Below are positions 24,296-33,600 of a stretch of DNA of 64,000 nt, piece after piece. The DNA comes from Rhodospirillaceae bacterium (GTDB taxonomy: Bacteria > Pseudomonadota > Alphaproteobacteria > Azospirillales > Azospirillaceae). The stretch is from positions 1 through 64,000 of the forward strand of contig JAJUIU010000011.1 of the NCBI GenBank assembly GCA_029267445.1, read 5' to 3'. Below the pieces are notes generated by a model that saw nothing but the letters and a program-made list of their open reading frames with translations, was not told the DNA's origin and ran no database searches. Position numbers and translations under genes: made by a program. Every line of letters begins with the position of its first letter. The stretch's first letter is position 1.

Positions 24296-25494
24296 CGGCC
24301 AGCCCAATGCGGCCGCGTCTCCGCATCCTGCTGGTCCATAACCGTTACATGAACCCTGGCGGGGAGGACGTTGTCCTGGAGGCGGAGCGTGACCTGCTGC
24401 TGCGGTTCGGTCACGCGGTGGACGTCTTCACGCGACAGAACGAGGATATCCGTGGTTTGGCGGGAAATGTGGGCGCCGCTCTGACGGCGGCATACAACCC
24501 GTCAACCAGGGCCGCTTTTGAGAAGTCGATCGCGGATTTCGGACCCGATGTCGTTCACGCGCATAATCTATTCCCTGTCATCAGTCCGTCTATTTACAAC
24601 GCCTGCAATGCAGCGCGCATCCCCGTTGTTCAGACACTTCACAATTACAGGCTTCTGTGTCTCAGCGCCAATCTCTACAGGGATGGGAAGGTCTGTGAGG
24701 CCTGTGTCGGTCAAGTCCCGATCCAGGGCGTCAGGCATCGCTGTTACCGCGGATCGGCCGCCGGTTCCGCCGCCGTCGCCACCGCGTTCCAGGCGAATTG
24801 GTGGATGGGGACCTGGAACAAACGGGTCGATCTGTACATCGCGCCCACCGCGTTCGCGCGGGAGAAGTTCATCGAAGGGGGGCTCAGGCCTGAATCGGTC
24901 AGGGTGAAGCCGCACTTCGTCAACCTCGACCTCGACCATCCTGCCAAGGGGCCGCGCGACCTTGGCGCTCTCTATGTCGGACGGCTCGTCAAGGAGAAGG
25001 GCGTGACGACCCTGCTGGAAGCGTGGCGCGGCCTCACGGTTCCCCTGAGGATCGTCGGCTCCGGGCCGCTGGCCGATGCCGTGCGGGCCGAGGGGAACCC
25101 TTGGGTCGAGTACTGCGGGCAGCTCGACAGACGGGACATTCCCGCGCTGATGCGGAGGTCACGCTTTCTGATCGTTCCGTCCGAATGGTTCGAGACGTTC
25201 GGCCTGGTCATCATCGAAGCGATGTCCGCCGGATTGCCCGTCATCGCCAGCCGCCTCGGCGCGATGGGGGAGCTCGTCAGCCATGAAACGAATGGACTCC
25301 TCTTCACCGCCGGGAACGTCGATGAACTGCGCGCCAGGGTGACCTGGGCATGGGAGAACCCGGAGGCGATGCGAGCCATGGGGGCTGATGGAAGGGCCCG
25401 CGCCGGGCGGCTCTATTCGCCGTCCGCGAACCACGACGCATTGCTGAGCATCTATAGCGAGGCCATGGCCGGCGCGGCGCGCCGGCGCGCTTAG
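24292..25494 (+). CDS. Glycosyltransferase family 4
   Basis: A 400-residue GT-B glycosyltransferase. The N-terminal part has ILLVHNRYMNPGGEDVVLEAE and DVVHAHNLFPVISP. The C-terminal domain has LYVGRLVKEKGVTTLLEAW, RIVGSGPL and the E-x7-E motif in WFETFGLVIIEAMSAGLPVIAS. There is a small Cys-rich insert near residue 125-150 (CEACVG, HRCYRG) seen in some GT4 subfamilies. It adds a sugar to the lipid-linked repeat unit on the cytoplasmic face. It overlaps the methyltransferase by 4 bases and ends in a convergent overlap with the next gene. Confidence 0.92.
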   Translation: MTASPMRPRLRILLVHNRYMNPGGEDVVLEAERDLLLRFGHAVDVFTRQNEDIRGLAGNVGAALTAAYNPSTRAAFEKSIADFGPDVVHAHNLFPVISPSIYNACNAARIPVVQTLHNYRLLCLSANLYRDGKVCEACVGQVPIQGVRHRCYRGSAAGSAAVATAFQANWWMGTWNKRVDLYIAPTAFAREKFIEGGLRPESVRVKPHFVNLDLDHPAKGPRDLGALYVGRLVKEKGVTTLLEAWRGLTVPLRIVGSGPLADAVRAEGNPWVEYCGQLDRRDIPALMRRSRFLIVPSEWFETFGLVIIEAMSAGLPVIASRLGAMGELVSHETNGLLFTAGNVDELRARVTWAWENPEAMRAMGADGRARAGRLYSPSANHDALLSIYSEAMAGAARRRA

Positions 25495-26237
25495 TTCGGG
25501 CCGGGTCGAACCTGCGGCTGCCCGTGCATCCGGACATGCCGCTCCATCTCGAGACCCGTCAGCTCCGCCAGCGCCCCGGCCACCAAGGCGGCCGTTTCAG
25601 GCTGGGCGCCCAGCTCCATCACCGGGCCGGGCCGGATCACCCAGGTCTGCCGGATCTGGCGGCGCAGCAGCGCCTCCATCTCCGCATCCATGTACGGGCG
25701 CAGACGCAGCGCCAGGGTCAACCTGTCGACCATGATCACCGGCTCGAACGAGCCCGTCAGGAAGGACATGCGCAGGGCGGCGACGGCGCCCGCCATGTCG
25801 CCCCGCCGCTCCCGCAGCCAAGCGAGGCGCAGCCAGGCGCCGGGGTTGCCCGGCGCCAGGGCGAGGCCGTCCACCGTCGCCCGTTCCGCCGCCTCATAGA
25901 GGGGGGCGGCACCGTCGACCGGTGTGCGCACCGCCGCCCGCAGCAGCAGGAAGCCCCGATCGAGCTCCAGCTCGCCCGAAGCGCTCCAGCGGCCGGCGGC
26001 GGCCAGTGCCGCCTCGGCCGCCCGGATCCGCTCCACCGGAACCTCCACCCCGCTGTACAGATCCCACAGGACCGACCGGGACGGCAGCGCCAGCGCCGCG
26101 GCGATGACGCGGGGTGCCGCCAGCCCCAGCAGGACCAGCCCGATCACGCCCGCCACGAGCGCCGCCGCGCGGTGGGATGGGCGGTGGCCGGGCCGCCCGC
26201 GCGCGTCAGCTGCCGTAATAGTCGCGGTAGCGTCCAT
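25491..26237 (-). CDS. Membrane-anchored TPR-like protein of the EPS locus
   Basis: A 248-residue protein with one N-terminal membrane helix (AALVAGVIGLVLLGLAAPRVIAA, in two parts) and a periplasmic region rich in Ala and Arg helices. The segments LYEAAERATVDGLALAPGNPGAWLRLAWLRERRGDMAGAV (read in parts) resemble a TPR pair. Similar proteins occur beside wzc-like genes in alphaproteobacteria, without known function. Its first 32 bases overlap the end of the wzc-like gene, so it is translationally coupled and probably works with it. Confidence 0.72.
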   Translation of the reverse strand: MDATATITAADARGRPGHRPSHRAAALVAGVIGLVLLGLAAPRVIAAALALPSRSVLWDLYSGVEVPVERIRAAEAALAAAGRWSASGELELDRGFLLLRAAVRTPVDGAAPLYEAAERATVDGLALAPGNPGAWLRLAWLRERRGDMAGAVAALRMSFLTGSFEPVIMVDRLTLALRLRPYMDAEMEALLRRQIRQTWVIRPGPVMELGAQPETAALVAGALAELTGLEMERHVRMHGQPQVRPGPN

Positions 26238-28494
26238 AATACTGACCGTAGTCGCCGTAGCCGTAGCCCACGTGCTTGGACTGGTTCACCTGCGACAGCA
26301 CGATGCCATAGGGCACGACGCCCGCCTGCCGCAGCAGCTTCAGCCCGTTGCGCACCGCGTCGCGGGGCGTGGCGTTCCACCGGATCAGATAGATCACGCG
26401 GTGCGCCAGCCGGGCCAGGATGCGGGAATCGGCGACCGCCAGGACCGGTGGGGAGTCGATCACGATCCGCGTGTAGCGCTTGCGCAGATCCAGCAGCAGC
26501 GCCTCGAACTGCGGCGCCTGGATCAGGTCGGTGATGTTGCCGCTCCGGCCGGCGGGCAGCAGGTCGACGGACCCGGCCGCCTGCCGCTGCACGGCCTGAT
26601 CGAAGGTGACCGACCCCTCCAGCACGTTGGCGAGGCCGACCTCGGCCTCGTCGCGGCCCAGTGCGGCATGGATGCGCGGCCTGTGCAGGTCGGCGTCGAT
26701 CAGCAGGACCTTCTCCTCCACCTTCGACGTCATCACGGCGAGGCAGAGGGAAACGAAGGTCTTGCCCTCCTTCGGGACGGAGGACGTCACCACCGTCACG
26801 TGGGCGATGCCGGGCGGGACGCCCAGTTCCAGCGCCGTGCGCAGGTTGCGCACCCCGTCGGCCAGGGCCGAACGTGGCCGCTGCATCAGCTCCTCCACGG
26901 GGCGGTCGACTTTGCCCCGGTGCAGCGGCACAAGCGCGATGGTCGGCAGCCCCGTCAACTCCTCCACCTCGTCGGAGGAGCGCAGCGCGTTGTCCAGCCT
27001 GTCGATGATGAAGACCAGCACGATCCCAAACAGGGCGGACAGCACGAGCGCCACCGCCACGACGGCTTGCGAGCGCGGGTACGAGGCCGCCACCGGCACC
27101 TCGGCGGGGGATACGATGCGGGCGTTGGCGCGCTGGGCGCGCTCCATCTCCGCTTCCCGCTTGAACCGTGTCAGCAGGGACTCATACAGGCTCTTGGTCG
27201 CCTCGGCCTGCCGCTCCAGCTCGCGCAGGCGGACCTCTGCCGCGCCGGCGGCCGTGGTCTCCTGCCGCAGCGACTCCAGTTCCGATACCAGCGACCGCAC
27301 GCCTGCGGCGGCGACATCCACCTCGTTGGCGAGCGACGCCGCGATCTTCTCGATCTCGCCCGCGATGTTGCGCTGGAGGTCCTCCAGGTCGGCCCGCAGC
27401 CCGACGATGCGGGGATGGCGGTCGCCATAAACCTTCTGCGCCTCCGACACCTCGCGCGACTTCAACGCCTCCTGCTCGCGCAGGCGCTGGATCAGCGGGG
27501 ACTGCAGCACGTCGCTGGCCGTCTCCACGCTGCCCCGGGTGCGCGACAGCGACCGGACCTGGGCGAGCCGCGCCTGCTTCTGCGACAGGTCGGCGCGGGC
27601 CAGCACGAGACGGGAGTTCAGTTCCGAAAGCTGCTGGTCACTGATGGTGGCCCGGCGCTCGTCGCTGCGGCGCAGATTGTAGGTGGCGCGGAACGTCTCC
27701 ACCGCGTTCTCCGCGACGACCACATCCTGGCGCAGCCCTTCCAACCGGTCGCCCAGCCAGTTGGTCACGCGGCGGGCGTCCTCGAAGCTGGCCTCCAGCC
27801 GGTCAAGCACATAGGCCTCGGCCACGGCGTTGGCGATCCGCGCCGCCTTCTCCCGGTCCTCCGACACGAATCGGATGGAGATGACGTGCGACCGCCGTTG
27901 CGGCAGGACGGTCAGGCGGCCCGTGAAGGCCCTGATGATCCGGGCTTCTCGGACGTCCTCGCGGGCCGCGGTGCTCAGATCCGCCGCACCGCCGTCGGCC
28001 GGGCGCAGCAAGGTGCCGATCCAGCGCATCGGGTTGAGCGAGGCGATGATGGTGTCGACCGCGCGTGCCTCGCGGAGCTCGGCGTTGAATTCGGGGTCCT
28101 GGTCCAGATTAAGCTTCTCGATCACCCGGCGCGCCAGCAGGGTGGAGGAGATCAGTTCCGCCTCCGTCTGCACGACCGCGTCCGTCAGCCGCTGGCGCCC
28201 GACCACGAGGTTGCGGTCGGTGAGCAGGTCGTTCGTCTCGGGCGCTTCGATGACCAGCACCGCCTCGGCCGTGAAGCGGGGTGTGATCTGCTTGACCAGC
28301 AGCAAGGTCGGCGCGACCACGAGCAGGATGCAGGCCAGGATGATGAACTTGCCCCGCCACAGGACTCGGCTGGCCCAGCGGACCGTCTGCCGGAAATCGG
28401 CCGCCCAGTCGCTACCCTCCACCGGCTGCGCCCGGTCCGGCCCGCCCAGCCGCAGTTCCTCGACGGTGGGGGCTCCGCTCTCGTGCCGGTCCAT
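26206..28494 (-). CDS. Wzc-like polysaccharide co-polymerase and tyrosine autokinase
   Basis: A 762-residue fusion. It has a Wzz domain with first helix about 49-68, a long coiled-coil periplasmic region (240-450), a second helix about 475-497 and a BY-kinase with Walker A SSVPKEGKT (571-579), Walker A' LLIDADL (597-603) and Walker B VIDSPP (678-683). The C-terminus carries eight Tyr between 744 and 760, the autophosphorylation cluster. Such proteins set chain length and gate export through phosphorylation cycles. No cognate low-molecular-weight Tyr phosphatase is in the window; the phosphatase at 30201-31004 is of another family. Confidence 0.94.
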   Translation of the reverse strand: MDRHESGAPTVEELRLGGPDRAQPVEGSDWAADFRQTVRWASRVLWRGKFIILACILLVVAPTLLLVKQITPRFTAEAVLVIEAPETNDLLTDRNLVVGRQRLTDAVVQTEAELISSTLLARRVIEKLNLDQDPEFNAELREARAVDTIIASLNPMRWIGTLLRPADGGAADLSTAAREDVREARIIRAFTGRLTVLPQRRSHVISIRFVSEDREKAARIANAVAEAYVLDRLEASFEDARRVTNWLGDRLEGLRQDVVVAENAVETFRATYNLRRSDERRATISDQQLSELNSRLVLARADLSQKQARLAQVRSLSRTRGSVETASDVLQSPLIQRLREQEALKSREVSEAQKVYGDRHPRIVGLRADLEDLQRNIAGEIEKIAASLANEVDVAAAGVRSLVSELESLRQETTAAGAAEVRLRELERQAEATKSLYESLLTRFKREAEMERAQRANARIVSPAEVPVAASYPRSQAVVAVALVLSALFGIVLVFIIDRLDNALRSSDEVEELTGLPTIALVPLHRGKVDRPVEELMQRPRSALADGVRNLRTALELGVPPGIAHVTVVTSSVPKEGKTFVSLCLAVMTSKVEEKVLLIDADLHRPRIHAALGRDEAEVGLANVLEGSVTFDQAVQRQAAGSVDLLPAGRSGNITDLIQAPQFEALLLDLRKRYTRIVIDSPPVLAVADSRILARLAHRVIYLIRWNATPRDAVRNGLKLLRQAGVVPYGIVLSQVNQSKHVGYGYGDYGQYYGRYRDYYGS

Positions 28495-28783
28495 CAGCGG
28501 TCAGCGCCCGCGCGGCGGGGACCAGAGCCCTGTCCGGCCGCGACCAAGCCGTACCCATGTCGACGGATCACCCAGACCTCCCGCTCAACCTTGCAGGCGC
28601 CGGTTCCCGTCGGGCGCCGCGCGCGAGGTAATTTGGCCTGGATTCAACCATTCAGGCAATAGCGGCGCGTCGGACGGGGTAGCCCTCGCGCGACCGTTTT
28701 CTGTCCCAGCGACTTAGTTCGGTGGATCATGGCCGCCGTCTGCGGTATCCCGGAAGCGCGATCTCCATCGGGGACACGGGCGC

Positions 28784-30241
28784 GTGGGCGGCGGCTTCCT
28801 CTTCGACAATTCATTCGTGTTCAGGCTGCTGCTGCTGCTCGTGGCCCTTGCCCCGCTTCCGCTCGGCGGCCAGCGCCCGCTCGCCTGGACGCTGCTGGCC
28901 CTGGCGGTGGGTCTGCTGCTGGTCGCCTGGGCCGTCGGCGTGCAGAGGGGGGCCGCGCGGGCGGCCGTGCCGTTGCGCCGTCTTGCGCTTCCGCTCGTCC
29001 TGGTCGCGGTGGCCCTCGCCTGGGCCGTCGCCCAGACGCTCGCCGCGTTGCCCCCGGACATCCACCACCCGCTCTGGGAGGAGGCGGCGCGCACCCTGGA
29101 CCGGCCGGTCGTCGGCATCGTCTCGGTGGACCCGGCGCTGACCTGGACGGCGGTGCTGCGCCTCCTCTGCTATGGCGGCGTCTTCTGGCTCGCGGTGCAG
29201 CTCGGCCGGGACCGGGCGCGCGCGCGCTCGGCCGTGCTGGTCTGCGCGCTGGCCGCCGCCGCCTACGCCGTCTATGGCCTCGCCGCCCATTTCTCCGGGG
29301 CCGAACGCATCCTGTGGATGGAGAAGTGGGCCTATCTCGACAGCCTCACCGCGACGTTCGTGAACCGGAACACGTTCGGGGCCTATGCCGGGCTGGGGCT
29401 GCTCTGCTGCCTTGCCCTGTTCCTGCAGGCCGCCCGGCCGCTGCAGTCCAGCCGGCCCCTGCGCCCGCGCGACTTCGTCGACACGCTGGTGGTGCGGGCC
29501 CTGCCGTTCCTGGTGCTGGCGGCGATCCTGGGCACGGCCCTTCTGCTGTCCCAGTCGCGCGGGGCGCTTCTGGCGACGGGCGTCGGAGTCGTCGTCCTGA
29601 TCCTGGCCGCGACGGCGGGTCGCATCCTGAACTGGCGCGCAGCGCTCCTGTTCCTGGCGTTCGCGGCGCCGCTCGCACTGTTGCTGGTCGGCACCAGCGG
29701 CGAGGGCACGGTCCAGCGCCTGGCGGAGACGGCGGGACAGGTGGGGGAGGAGGCGCGACTCCAGCTCTATCGCCAAGCCGTCGTCGCGGCGGGCGACGCG
29801 CCCTGGACCGGCCACGGCTTCGGCGCCTTCTTCCCGGCCTTCCGCATGTACCGCGATGTCGGGCTGCCCTTCGACCATGCCTGGGATTTCGCCCACAACA
29901 CGCATCTGGAAATGGTGGTCGACCTCGGCCTGCCGGCGGCGCTGTCGCTTTATGCGGCGTTCCTGACGATCGTCGTCCAATGCGCGCGCGGCTTGGTCCA
30001 GCGGCGGCGCGACCAGATCCACCCGGCCCTGGCGCTCGCCTGTGCGGCCCTGCTCGGCGTGCATGGGGCGGTGGATTTCAGTGCGCAGATCCCGGCCGTG
30101 GCGATCACCTTCGCCCTGCTGCTCGGTGTCGGTTTCGCCCAGTCCTGGCGCAGTTCTCCCCGTTTGGAGGAGGAGCCGGAGGATGGTGCCAGGGCGGCGG
30201 TCAGCGACGCGCCTGCAGGAACCGCCGCTCCTCCCCGTTGA
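28784..30241 (+). CDS. Second O-antigen ligase family membrane protein
   Basis: A 485-residue inner-membrane protein with about twelve helices. It has the family signature in the periplasmic loop: EARLQLYRQAVVAAGDAPWTGHGFGAFFPAF, then WDFAHNTHLEMVVDLGLP (both read in parts). It differs clearly from the first such protein (20613-21974) and is longer in its central loop. In polysaccharide loci with two, one may polymerise and the other ligate the chain to a carrier. It starts with GTG at 28784. Its last 41 bases overlap the end of the convergent phosphatase gene. Confidence 0.85.
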   Translation: MGGGFLFDNSFVFRLLLLLVALAPLPLGGQRPLAWTLLALAVGLLLVAWAVGVQRGAARAAVPLRRLALPLVLVAVALAWAVAQTLAALPPDIHHPLWEEAARTLDRPVVGIVSVDPALTWTAVLRLLCYGGVFWLAVQLGRDRARARSAVLVCALAAAAYAVYGLAAHFSGAERILWMEKWAYLDSLTATFVNRNTFGAYAGLGLLCCLALFLQAARPLQSSRPLRPRDFVDTLVVRALPFLVLAAILGTALLLSQSRGALLATGVGVVVLILAATAGRILNWRAALLFLAFAAPLALLLVGTSGEGTVQRLAETAGQVGEEARLQLYRQAVVAAGDAPWTGHGFGAFFPAFRMYRDVGLPFDHAWDFAHNTHLEMVVDLGLPAALSLYAAFLTIVVQCARGLVQRRRDQIHPALALACAALLGVHGAVDFSAQIPAVAITFALLLGVGFAQSWRSSPRLEEEPEDGARAAVSDAPAGTAAPPR

Positions 30242-31004
30242 GCACAAGGGCCGTCAGCACGCCGCTGGCGTAGGCGCCCGTGTCGACGGCGATCCGGTTC
30301 TCCAGCAGTTCGGGCGCGTCGACCACGGTGTGGCCGTGCACGATCACCTTCTCGTGCCGGCGACGGTCGGTCAGGAACGGATCGCGCATCCACAGCAGGT
30401 CGTCCGCGACCTGGGCGTCCAGCGGCCGCCCCGGCCGGATGCCCGCATGCACGAAGGCGTAGTCGCCGACGACGACATACAGGTTCAGCGCCCGCAGGAA
30501 ATCCAGATGCGCGGGTGGCAGGGCCTTCTTCAGGGCGTCGCGCCAGCCCATGCAGCGGGCCGGGATCACGGTCCCCGGCGCGCCCAGGGCGCCATAGCTG
30601 CCCAGCGTTTCCAGCCCGCCGAAGCGCAGCCAGCCCATGGCGGCCACCGGGTCCTCCAGGAAGTCGAGCATGGCCGCCTCGTGGTTCCCCATGAGGAAGT
30701 GCGTCTCGAACCCCGGCAGGGGGCGACCGATCAGCCGGTCCAGCACGCCGCGGCTGTCCGGCCCCCGGTCGACATAGTCGCCCAGGAAGACGACCACCCG
30801 CCGCGCGGGTTCCAGCCGCTCGGCGTCGGCCCTGATGGCGTCGAGAAGGTCGTCCAGCAGCCTAAGTTCCCCGTGGATGTCGCCGATGGCGTAGACCACC
30901 GTCCCCGGCGGCACTTTAGGCGGCCCCGACGGCGGCGCGGGGCCGCGGACCGACCGCCGCACGCGGTCGGCCAGAACATCGAAGGCTTGGATCAGCGTCC
31001 GCAT
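30201..31004 (-). CDS. PPP-family Ser/Thr protein phosphatase
   Basis: A 267-residue metallophosphoesterase. All metal and phosphate motifs are present: GDIHGE, GDYVDRG, MGNHE, and later the HAG and VHGHT motifs. This resembles bacterial PrpA/PrpE-type phosphatases and the symmetrical ApaH relatives; phosphoprotein or dinucleotide substrates are both possible. It lies between an EPS polymerase gene (convergent, 41-base overlap) and fliG (same strand, 145 bases upstream). A role in reversing kinase signals for EPS or motility is only a guess from position. Confidence 0.9.
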   Translation of the reverse strand: MRTLIQAFDVLADRVRRSVRGPAPPSGPPKVPPGTVVYAIGDIHGELRLLDDLLDAIRADAERLEPARRVVVFLGDYVDRGPDSRGVLDRLIGRPLPGFETHFLMGNHEAAMLDFLEDPVAAMGWLRFGGLETLGSYGALGAPGTVIPARCMGWRDALKKALPPAHLDFLRALNLYVVVGDYAFVHAGIRPGRPLDAQVADDLLWMRDPFLTDRRRHEKVIVHGHTVVDAPELLENRIAVDTGAYASGVLTALVLNGEERRFLQARR

Positions 31005-31149
31005 CGCGCCGCCTGGATAAAGGGATCGGAACCACCGTTCCGGGGGACCGGACAGGGGTCATGAAACCCAAGATAGGGAATGCCGCGCCCGCGCGCATCC
31101 CTTCGCGGCGGAGCGGGCGTCCGGTGCGGGGCGCACCCTGACGGAAGGG

Positions 31150-32172
31150 TCAGTAGACCAGCTCGTCCTCGCCCTTGCCGGTCGAGATGACGATCTCGCC
31201 GCGCGCGGCCATGTCCTTGGCGAGCTGCACCATGTACATCTGCGCCTCGTCCACGTCCTTCAGCCGGACCGGGCCCAGCGACGCCATGTCCTCGCGCATG
31301 ATCTTGGCCGCGCGCTCCGACATGTTGGTGAAGAACAGGTCCTTCAGCGTCTCCGAAGCGCCCTTCAACGCGATGGTCAGCTTCTGCTTGTCCACGCTGC
31401 GCAGCATGGTCTGGATGCCCGACGGGTCGAGCTTCCCCAGATCCTCGAAGGTGAACATCAGGGCGCGGATGCGCTCCGCGCTGTCGCGGTTGCGCTCCTC
31501 CAGGGCCGCGATGAACCGCGCCTCGGTGTTGCGGTCCAGGCTGTTGAAGATCTCCGCCATCATCTCGTGCGCGTCGCGGCGGTTGGTGCGGGCGAGGTTA
31601 GACATGAACTCCGTGCGCAGCGTGCGCTCGATGTCGTCCAGAACCTCCTTCTGCACGGATTCCATGCGCAGGATGCGCATGATGACCTCCATCGCGAAGC
31701 TCTCCGGCAGCAGGGCCAGCACGCGTGAGGAGTGGTCCGGCTTGATCTTGGACAGCACGACCGCGACGGTCTGCGGGTATTCGTTCTTCAGGTAGTTGGC
31801 CAGGACCTGCTCGTTCACGTTGGCGAGCTTGTCCCACATGGTGCGGCCGGCGGGACCACGGATATCCTCCATGATCGCGTCGACCTTGTCGTTGGGCAGA
31901 ACCTTCTTCAGCAGGCGTTCGGTGCTGTCGAAGGTGCCGACCAGCGAGCCGGTGCTGCTGATCTGCTCCGCGAACTCGACGAAAAGCCGCTCGACGATGC
32001 TGGAACTGACCGAGCCCAGGTTGGCCATGGTCTGCGACAGTTCCTTGATCTCGTCGTCGCCCATCAGGGAGAAGAGCTTGCTGGCGATCTCGTCGCCCAG
32101 CGAGAGCATCAGGATGGCGGCCTTTTCGGGGCCGGTAAGGCCGCGATAATCCTCGCGTACGCGGATCGCCAT
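31150..32172 (-). CDS. fliG: Flagellar motor switch protein FliG
   Basis: A 340-residue FliG. It shows [20 protein letters not shown] at the start, the middle-domain EHPQ-type segment here [14 protein letters not shown], and the C-terminal [25 protein letters not shown] (read in parts) with the charged torque helix. FliG links the MS ring to the switch complex and contacts MotA. In most bacteria it sits in a large flagellar operon, but here its neighbours are a phosphatase and the cytochrome oxidase operon. It may therefore be a second, separately regulated copy. The upstream gap contains an ACCCAT/ATGGGT dyad (about 32188-32203). Confidence 0.93.
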   Translation of the reverse strand: MAIRVREDYRGLTGPEKAAILMLSLGDEIASKLFSLMGDDEIKELSQTMANLGSVSSSIVERLFVEFAEQISSTGSLVGTFDSTERLLKKVLPNDKVDAIMEDIRGPAGRTMWDKLANVNEQVLANYLKNEYPQTVAVVLSKIKPDHSSRVLALLPESFAMEVIMRILRMESVQKEVLDDIERTLRTEFMSNLARTNRRDAHEMMAEIFNSLDRNTEARFIAALEERNRDSAERIRALMFTFEDLGKLDPSGIQTMLRSVDKQKLTIALKGASETLKDLFFTNMSERAAKIMREDMASLGPVRLKDVDEAQMYMVQLAKDMAARGEIVISTGKGEDELVY

Positions 32173-32278
32173 GGTCGCTTACCCCCGGGTTCATGGACCC
32201 ATAAGAATGGGTGCCACGAATCAAGATATGGTGGCTCTACCCATAATGACAAAATCCATGATGTTTTGAAGCGCTTTC

Positions 32279-33205
32279 TCAGCCAATGGATCGGGGTAGT
32301 CGCGGTGGGCCGTTCTTTGTCTCCCGAAGGCCCTGCAGCCACAGGCCGAGCAGACCCAGTCCGGCCCCCAGATAGGCGAAGCCGGCCGGGATCCACATGA
32401 TCAGGCCGGCCAAGGCCTGATCCTCGAGCTGGCTCATGCCCCATGGCGCGCCGCGCCCGGCATAGACGGCGTAGAGCGGAACGGGAGACAGCGCGATCAG
32501 CGCACCCAGCAGGCCGCTGTGGATCAGGGTCACGAGCGAGGCGAGGGCGATCGCCACGGGCGCCATCGGGTCCGCCCTGGCCGGGTGCAGCACCGCCCAC
32601 CAGAAGGCGAAGCCCGCGATCAGGAAGCTGGCGTGTTCCGCCGCGTGGATCAGGTCGTTCTCCACGGCCGCGTTGAAGGCGGCCGGCGCGTGCCAGCCCC
32701 AGAGGACGAGGGCGTTCACCGCCAGGGCGGGCACCGGGCGCACCAGCCAGCCGCAGGCGGCGCGCAGCGGCTTCCAGCGCAGCAGGCCCGCCGCCGGCCC
32801 CCGCCAGCGCCGGGGCAGGCCCGCCGTCAGCGCGGCCAGCGGCCGACCCAGCAGCAGCAGTGGCGGGGCCAGCACCAACAGCGCCATATGCTGGGCCATG
32901 TGCGCGGCGAACAGGGTCCCCCCCAGCGCGTCCAACGGCCAGACCAGGGACAGGACAAGAGTCGCCATGCCGGCCGCGAAGCAGCCCGCCCGCCACACCG
33001 GGATGCCGCGACCGGTCCCGGCGCGCCCCCACAGCCGGGCGAGGCCCCGGCCATACAGCCACCAGACCAGCCCCAGCGGCACCAGCACCCAGGGGTCGAG
33101 CGTCCAGGCGAAGGGCAGCTCGTTCGGTCCGATCCAGGCGCCGGAATGGGCCACCGCCGGTGTCGGCGCCAGCATGGCCGCCGGCACCGCCAGCCGCCTC
33201 AGCAT
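32279..33205 (-). CDS. ctaG: Cytochrome c oxidase assembly protein, caa3-type CtaG
   Basis: A 308-residue membrane protein with about seven to eight helices. The caa3_CtaG family pattern is visible: AHMAQHMALLVLAPPLLLLGRP, VLWGWHAPAAFNAA and the His-rich turns, which may handle copper. It is needed to assemble caa3-type oxidases. The N-terminus looks like a signal segment ending in AVAHS. The ATG at 33205 overlaps the stop of the small membrane protein by 7 bases. It is the last gene of the oxidase operon. Confidence 0.9.
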   Translation of the reverse strand: MLRRLAVPAAMLAPTPAVAHSGAWIGPNELPFAWTLDPWVLVPLGLVWWLYGRGLARLWGRAGTGRGIPVWRAGCFAAGMATLVLSLVWPLDALGGTLFAAHMAQHMALLVLAPPLLLLGRPLAALTAGLPRRWRGPAAGLLRWKPLRAACGWLVRPVPALAVNALVLWGWHAPAAFNAAVENDLIHAAEHASFLIAGFAFWWAVLHPARADPMAPVAIALASLVTLIHSGLLGALIALSPVPLYAVYAGRGAPWGMSQLEDQALAGLIMWIPAGFAYLGAGLGLLGLWLQGLRETKNGPPRLPRSIG

Positions 33206-33591
33206 TCCGGCACCAGCAGGGCCGGCAGCCCGACATAGAGGGTGGCCAGGATGTGCAGCCCCGCCTGCAGCAGTCCGGCCAGCGCCATGAACCGGCGCCG
33301 CGCCAGTCGGGCGAGTTCCGGGTCGGCCGAATGCACATGGTCGTCGGTGTCCCTGACCGGCGCGAAGCGGGACCATGCGAGCCCCGCCAGCCAGACCATG
33401 ATGGCCAGCGTCACCAGGGTGGCGATCACGACCGTGGCCGGCACGATGCCGAAGCCGAACAGCGTCAGGCCGACGAACCCCTTCGTGCAGGCCACCGAGT
33501 TCAGCACGTAGACGAACAGGAAGTAGACGCTCCACACGATGGGGGCGAGCACGATGCTGATCGGGTTGTCGGCGGCGAGCGGATTGGCCAT
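33199..33591 (-). CDS. Small membrane protein of the cytochrome oxidase operon
   Basis: A 130-residue protein with three predicted helices (about 10-34, 45-70 and 100-127) and a polar loop with three His (DTDDHVHSADPEL). It is placed where a small subunit (subunit IV-like) or assembly factor is usually encoded, directly after the subunit I/III gene. I do not recognise a named family. It overlaps ctaG by 7 bases and follows ctaD by 9. Confidence 0.7.
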   Translation of the reverse strand: MANPLAADNPISIVLAPIVWSVYFLFVYVLNSVACTKGFVGLTLFGFGIVPATVVIATLVTLAIMVWLAGLAWSRFAPVRDTDDHVHSADPELARLARRRFMALAGLLQAGLHILATLYVGLPALLVPEC

Positions 33592-33600
33592 CGCGCCCTC

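Noticed and set aside
25924-28662. 912-codon open frame opposite the wzc-like gene
   Set aside because: Low-complexity His/Gln/Arg translation with no domain; the wzc-like gene on the other strand has all kinase motifs.
32185-32205. TGGCAC upstream of fliG as a sigma-54 -24 element
   Set aside because: No TTGC at the -12 position with correct spacing.
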